Source of the DNA: Bacillota bacterium
GTDB taxonomy: Bacteria > Bacillota > Sulfobacillia > JAJYWN01 > JAJZPE01
DNA length: 41,788 nt
Direction: 5' to 3'
Assembly: GCA_021811325.1 (NCBI GenBank)
Contig: JAJZPE010000010.1
Location: forward strand, 1 to 41,788
The notes under the pieces are model-generated. The model did not search any database, was not told the DNA's origin, and saw only the letters and a program-made list of their open reading frames with translations. Both the position numbers and the translations under genes were made by a program. Each line of letters starts with the position of its first letter. The first letter of the stretch is position 1. Of this stretch, positions 37,902 to 41,788 are shown one piece after another.

Positions 37902-38850
37902 ATGTCCGTTCCGGCATTGACGGTTGAGGACCTGCGCAAGGAGTTCCGCTCGAAGCCGAAGCGGAGTCTGCTCAAAGCCTTCTCCCGCCGGGGCCCGGGG
38001 GGAAACAACGGCGCCACCGGGGCGAAGACCGTGGTCGCGGTCGACGGTGTCAGCTTCTCCGTCCCCCAGGGCGAGGTCTTCGGCCTGCTGGGCCCGAACG
38101 GGGCCGGCAAGACGACGACCATCAAGATGCTCTCCACGCTGCTCCGGCCGACCTCGGGGCGGGTCCTCATCCAGGGCCTCGACGTCGAGAAAGAGCCCTC
38201 CAGGGTCCTCTCCCGCATCGGGACGGTCCTGTCGGGTGAGCGGTGCGTCTACTGGAAACTCACCGGTCGCGAGAACCTGCAATACTTCGGGGCCCTCTAC
38301 GGCCTGTCCGGACCACGCCTGACCAAGAAGATAAACGGTCTCCTCGAGCGGTTCCAGCTGACCCAGCGGGCCGACGAGACGGTCGAGAAATATTCCACCG
38401 GCATGAAGCGGCGCATCGCCCTCGCCCGCGCCCTCCTGCACGACCCGGAGGTGCTCATCCTCGATGAGCCCACGGCCGGCCTCGACCCGCAGGCCGCGCG
38501 GAACCTCCGCGAGCTCATCCTGGAGTTCAAGAGCGAGGGGAGGACCGTCCTTCTGACCACGCACTATATGGAGGAGGCCGACTTCCTCTCGGACCGCGTG
38601 GCCATCATCGACCACGGGAAGGTCATCGCCCTCGACTCCCCGGACCACCTGAAGCGCGGGCTGCGGCAGGTGCGGGTGGTCGAACTGGAGGCCGGGGAGT
38701 GGCGCGATGAGTTCGGCGAAACCCTCAAGGCCGCGGGGCTGATCACCAGTTGGACCGCCCAGCGCCCGTCCGAGGGCGAGACCTGGCGGGTCGTCATCCA
38801 CCTGCCCCTGGAGGTCAGCGTCGGCACCGTCGTCAAGGCCTACCAACTGG
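37902..38850 (+). pseudogene. ABC transporter ATP-binding protein, C-terminus lost; ORF runs out of frame to 39458
   Basis: LLGPNGAGKTTTIKMLSTLLRPTSG..YSTGMKRRIALARALLHDPEVLILDEPTAGLD..VVKAYQLAD, then non-native Arg/Pro-rich translation. Confidence 0.75.
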
Positions 38851-39363
38851 CTGACCCCCGCTCCCGTCGTCGTCCAGCTGGTCGGCCGGTCCCTCTGGTC
38901 GCTGGCCATCACGACCTTCGAGGGCGTCTGCATCCTGGGCCTCGCCTGGGGCCTCTTCCGGTTCTCGTTCACCGGCCACATCCTGCCGGCCCTGCTGGCC
39001 ATGGTCCCGGTCCTCATCGGTCTGTACGGCCTGGGGTTCGGCATCTCGGCCTGGGTCCTCGTGACCAACAACGCCAACAGCATCATCGACATGAGCAACT
39101 ACGCCATCCAGTTGCTCAGCGGCTCGCAGTTCCCGGTGCGGGTCCTGCCGCGGATACTCCTGGCCGTATCGCTGTTCATCCCGTTGACCTACGGCATGGA
39201 CGCCATCCGCGGCTACTTGCTCGGGACCTCGACCTTACTCCCTCCCTCGATGGAAATGGCCATCCTCTTCGGGGTCATGGTCGTCTTTGTGGCCGCCGGT
39301 TACCTTATCTTCAAGCGGGTGGAGCGGCGCGTGCGCGACGCGGGGAACCTGGGCTTCCATTGA
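38845..39363 (+). pseudogene. ABC-2 permease lacking its N-terminal part
   Basis: Frame 1 reads NWLTPAPVVVQLVGRSLWSLAITTFEG..ERRVRDAGNLGFH, aligning with NWLAPVPRFYLLVGRSIFSIVTTTVES of the 34398 permease. Confidence 0.75.
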
Positions 39364-39430
39364 TCTCCCCGGGTCAGCAGGGGCCCGAGCCCAGAACGAC
39401 GAAACAATATGATCCGAGGGGGGTGTCCGC

Positions 39431-39772
39431 ATGGACCTCATCATCCGCTGGGTGCTGAACGCCCTGGCCCTCCTGGCCACGAGTTACCTGATACCGGGCA
39501 TCGTGGTCCGCGACTTTGTCGCCGCCCTGTGGGCGGCGGCGGTCATCGGCATCGTCAACGCCACCATCCGCCCGATCCTGCTCTTCCTGACCCTGCCCAT
39601 CAGGTTCCTCACCCTGGGGCTGTTCACGCTGGTCCTCAACGCCCTGTTGCTGTGGGCGGTGTCGACCCTGCCCTTGGGCCTGGAGGTCCGGGGCTTCGGG
39701 GCCGCCTTCTGGGGGGCCATCGTCCTGTCGGTCATCAGCGCCGTCCTGACCTCCCTGGTGAAACGGCGTTAG
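39431..39772 (+). CDS. Phage holin family 4 / YvlD-like membrane protein
   Basis: MDLIIRWVLNALALLATSYLIPGIVVRDFVAALWAAAVIGIVNATIRPILLFLTLPI. Confidence 0.88.
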   Translation: MDLIIRWVLNALALLATSYLIPGIVVRDFVAALWAAAVIGIVNATIRPILLFLTLPIRFLTLGLFTLVLNALLLWAVSTLPLGLEVRGFGAAFWGAIVLSVISAVLTSLVKRR

Positions 39773-39807
39773 AGCGGGATGGCGCGGGCCATCGGGAGGG
39801 ACTCGGA

Positions 39808-40641
39808 ACGGCTCGCACGTCAAACATCCGGCTCATCGCCCTCGACCTCGACGGGACGGTGCTCGACCGGGACCTTCGGATTCACCCATCGACCATCACC
39901 GCCCTGAAAGAAGTCCTTTCAAGCGGCCGGCTCGCCACCATCGTGACCGGCCGCATGTTTGCTTCCGCCCGGAAGTACGCCCGGGAACTGGGCCTGGGGG
40001 ACATGCCCCTGGTGACCTACAACGGCGGGCTCACCCGGACGGCTGTCACCGGGCACACATACTTCCATCAGCCGGTCGAACTGGCGGTCGCCCGGGGAGT
40101 GGCCGAGCTGACCCGTGACCTCGGCTACAACCTGAACCTGTATGTCGACGACCAGCTCATCGTGCCCGAGTTGAACGACAAGACCCGCCTTTACGTGACC
40201 ATCGCCGGGGTCGACGCCCATCCGGTCGGCGACCTCGTCGCCTATCTCGGGGAGGACCGGCAGCGGAGGCCGACCAAGATGCTGGTGGTCGACGAGGAGG
40301 CACGGGTTCAGGAGTTGAAGCGGGCGGTCGGTGAGCGCTTCGGCAAAGACCTCTATACCGTGACTTCTTATCCTTACTTCCTGGAAATGATGAACCTTGG
40401 TGTATCTAAGAGTAAGGCCCTCGACGCCCTGGCGCGGGGGCTGGGTGTGGCCAGGGAGGAGATCCTGGCCATCGGCGACTCCTTCAACGATCTGGACATG
40501 TTAGAGTACGCGGGCATCGGCGTGGCCATGGGCTCGGCCCCTGAAGAGGTCAAGGCCCGCGCCGACCACGTCACCGGGTCGACCGGCGAGGGCGGGGTCG
40601 CCGCCGCCGTCGAGCGGTTCGTGCTGGGGGGACAACGATGA
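39808..40641 (+). CDS. Cof-type HAD-IIB family hydrolase; start probably non-canonical (ACG)
   Basis: NIRLIALDLDGTVLDRDLRI..TKMLVVDEE..AIGDSFNDLDMLEYAGIGVAMGSAPEEVKARADHVT; no ATG/GTG/TTG upstream of motif I. Confidence 0.85.
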   Translation, partial: TARTSNIRLIALDLDGTVLDRDLRIHPSTITALKEVLSSGRLATIVTGRMFASARKYARELGLGDMPLVTYNGGLTRTAVTGHTYFHQPVELAVARGVAELTRDLGYNLNLYVDDQLIVPELNDKTRLYVTIAGVDAHPVGDLVAYLGEDRQRRPTKMLVVDEEARVQELKRAVGERFGKDLYTVTSYPYFLEMMNLGVSKSKALDALARGLGVAREEILAIGDSFNDLDMLEYAGIGVAMGSAPEEVKARADHVTGSTGEGGVAAAVERFVLGGQR

Positions 40642-41726
40642 GCGACACGTCCATCCTCGATGACCGCGAGGCCATGGGGGCCTTAGACGCCGGCGGGATG
40701 CTCAGGATCCTGTGGACCTATCCGGAGCAATTCGAAGAAGGGCGCCGCCTGGTGGCCGACTTCGAGCCCCAACTCGACCTCAGGACGCTGCTCCGGGACC
40801 TCGACGAGGTGCTCCTCCTGGGCACCGGCGGCGGTTCGGCGGCGGCCGGCAACCTCATCGCCGCCTTCCTTTTCAACGAGCTCCGCCTGCCCTTCCTGGT
40901 CCACCAGGGGTACAATGTCCCGCGCTTCGTGGACGAGCGGACGTTGGTCTTCGTGGTCACCCATTCGGGTAACACCGAGGAGACCCTCAGCGCTTACCAG
41001 CAGGCCGTCGACCGGCGGGCGCGGGTCATCGCCATCACCTCCGGCGGCAAGCTGCAGGAGTGGTGCCGGCGCGAGGGCACCCCGATGCTCGAGGTCCCCG
41101 GCGGGCTGATGCCCCGGGTCGCCCTGGGCTACCTGATGGTGCCCATCCTTTCGCTCCTCGACCGGCTCGGCCTGGTGGCCCCGAAGGGCCGACAGGTCCA
41201 GGAGGCGGTGGAGGTCATGGCGGCCATGCGTTCGACGATCGGGTCCGACGCCCAGACCGTTGCCAACGAGGCCAAGCAGATTGCGGCGAAGCTGGTCGGG
41301 AAGATACCGGTGGTCTACGGACGGAGCGAGTTCAGTGAGGCCGTGGCCACCCGCGCCAAGCGGCAGTTCGCCGAGAACGCCAAGCTACTCGCCTTGGCCA
41401 ACGCCGTCCCGGCGCTCCACCACGACGAAATCGTCGGCTGGGACGCGCCGCCCGAGGTCACCCGGTCCCTCGGCCTCATCCTCCTGCGCGACCCCGACGA
41501 GGCCGAGAAGGTCCGGCGGCGCCTGGAGGTCACCCGGTCTGTCCTCGAGCCTCGGGCCGGGTTCTGCACGGAGGTATGGGCCCGCGGCGAAGGCCGCCTC
41601 GCCCGCCTGATGTCCCTGGTCTACCAGCTCGATTACGTCACCGTGTATCTGGCTCTGGCCCTTGGCCGTGACCCCACCCCGGTCCAAATAATCGACCTCT
41701 TGAAGAGGGAAATGTCTGGAAAGTAG
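40638..41726 (+). CDS. SIS-domain protein, bifunctional phosphoglucose/phosphomannose isomerase family
   Basis: VLLLGTGGGSAAAGNLIAAFLFNELRLPFLVHQGYNVPRFVDERTLVFVVTHSGNTEETLSAY. Confidence 0.88.
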   Translation: MSDTSILDDREAMGALDAGGMLRILWTYPEQFEEGRRLVADFEPQLDLRTLLRDLDEVLLLGTGGGSAAAGNLIAAFLFNELRLPFLVHQGYNVPRFVDERTLVFVVTHSGNTEETLSAYQQAVDRRARVIAITSGGKLQEWCRREGTPMLEVPGGLMPRVALGYLMVPILSLLDRLGLVAPKGRQVQEAVEVMAAMRSTIGSDAQTVANEAKQIAAKLVGKIPVVYGRSEFSEAVATRAKRQFAENAKLLALANAVPALHHDEIVGWDAPPEVTRSLGLILLRDPDEAEKVRRRLEVTRSVLEPRAGFCTEVWARGEGRLARLMSLVYQLDYVTVYLALALGRDPTPVQIIDLLKREMSGK

Positions 41727-41766
41727 CGAACCTTGCAGAAAGATGTGTCCTGCGGGGGGAGAGGGC

Positions 41767-41788
41767 ATGGCCGTTAGTGGCGCCGCGG
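41767..41788 (+). CDS. Possible start of next CDS (MAVSGAA..), truncated by window
   Basis: ATG preceded by GGGGGGAGAGGG. Confidence 0.35.

Noticed and set aside
1-41788. CRISPR arrays, tRNA/rRNA genes, transposases or prophage genes
   Set aside because: No repeat-spacer pattern, tRNA-like cloverleaf with T-loop, rRNA sequence or recombinase ORF was recognised. The 'phage holin family 4' protein at 39431 is a YvlD-like membrane protein and not evidence of a prophage.

Overview
High-GC window with Firmicutes-like gene order, almost entirely coding on the + strand. Order: prfB 3' end, LmeA-like DUF2993 protein, tandem DUF5693 genes with csaB and a WecG/TagA glycosyltransferase, split transketolase, Hsp20, ftsEX with an M23 hydrolase and an S41 (CtpA) protease, a PDZ membrane protein, uvrB, uvrA, an M28 peptidase (-), uvrC, an MGMT, then an accessory-looking envelope cluster (about 28.0-39.8 kb), a Cof-type HAD phosphatase and an SIS-domain PGI/PMI. 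Main discoveries: (1) a probable selenoprotein on the - strand (18717-19418), a two-domain thioredoxin-fold protein whose second CxxC reads UxxC through an in-frame TGA. It has a bSECIS-like hairpin at suitable spacing and a CsoR/CstR-like palindrome at its promoter. (2) A DUF2089 / DUF4097 / ABC-transporter / YvlD-like cluster in which six proteins share a short 'ILKMIxxGKIxxEEgxxLLkAL' module placed at either terminus. (3) A deletion that fused an ABC ATPase out of frame to a decapitated permease. (4) Two genes with no ATG/GTG/TTG start, each with ACG downstream of a strong Shine-Dalgarno. All family calls come from reading translations by eye; no searches were run.
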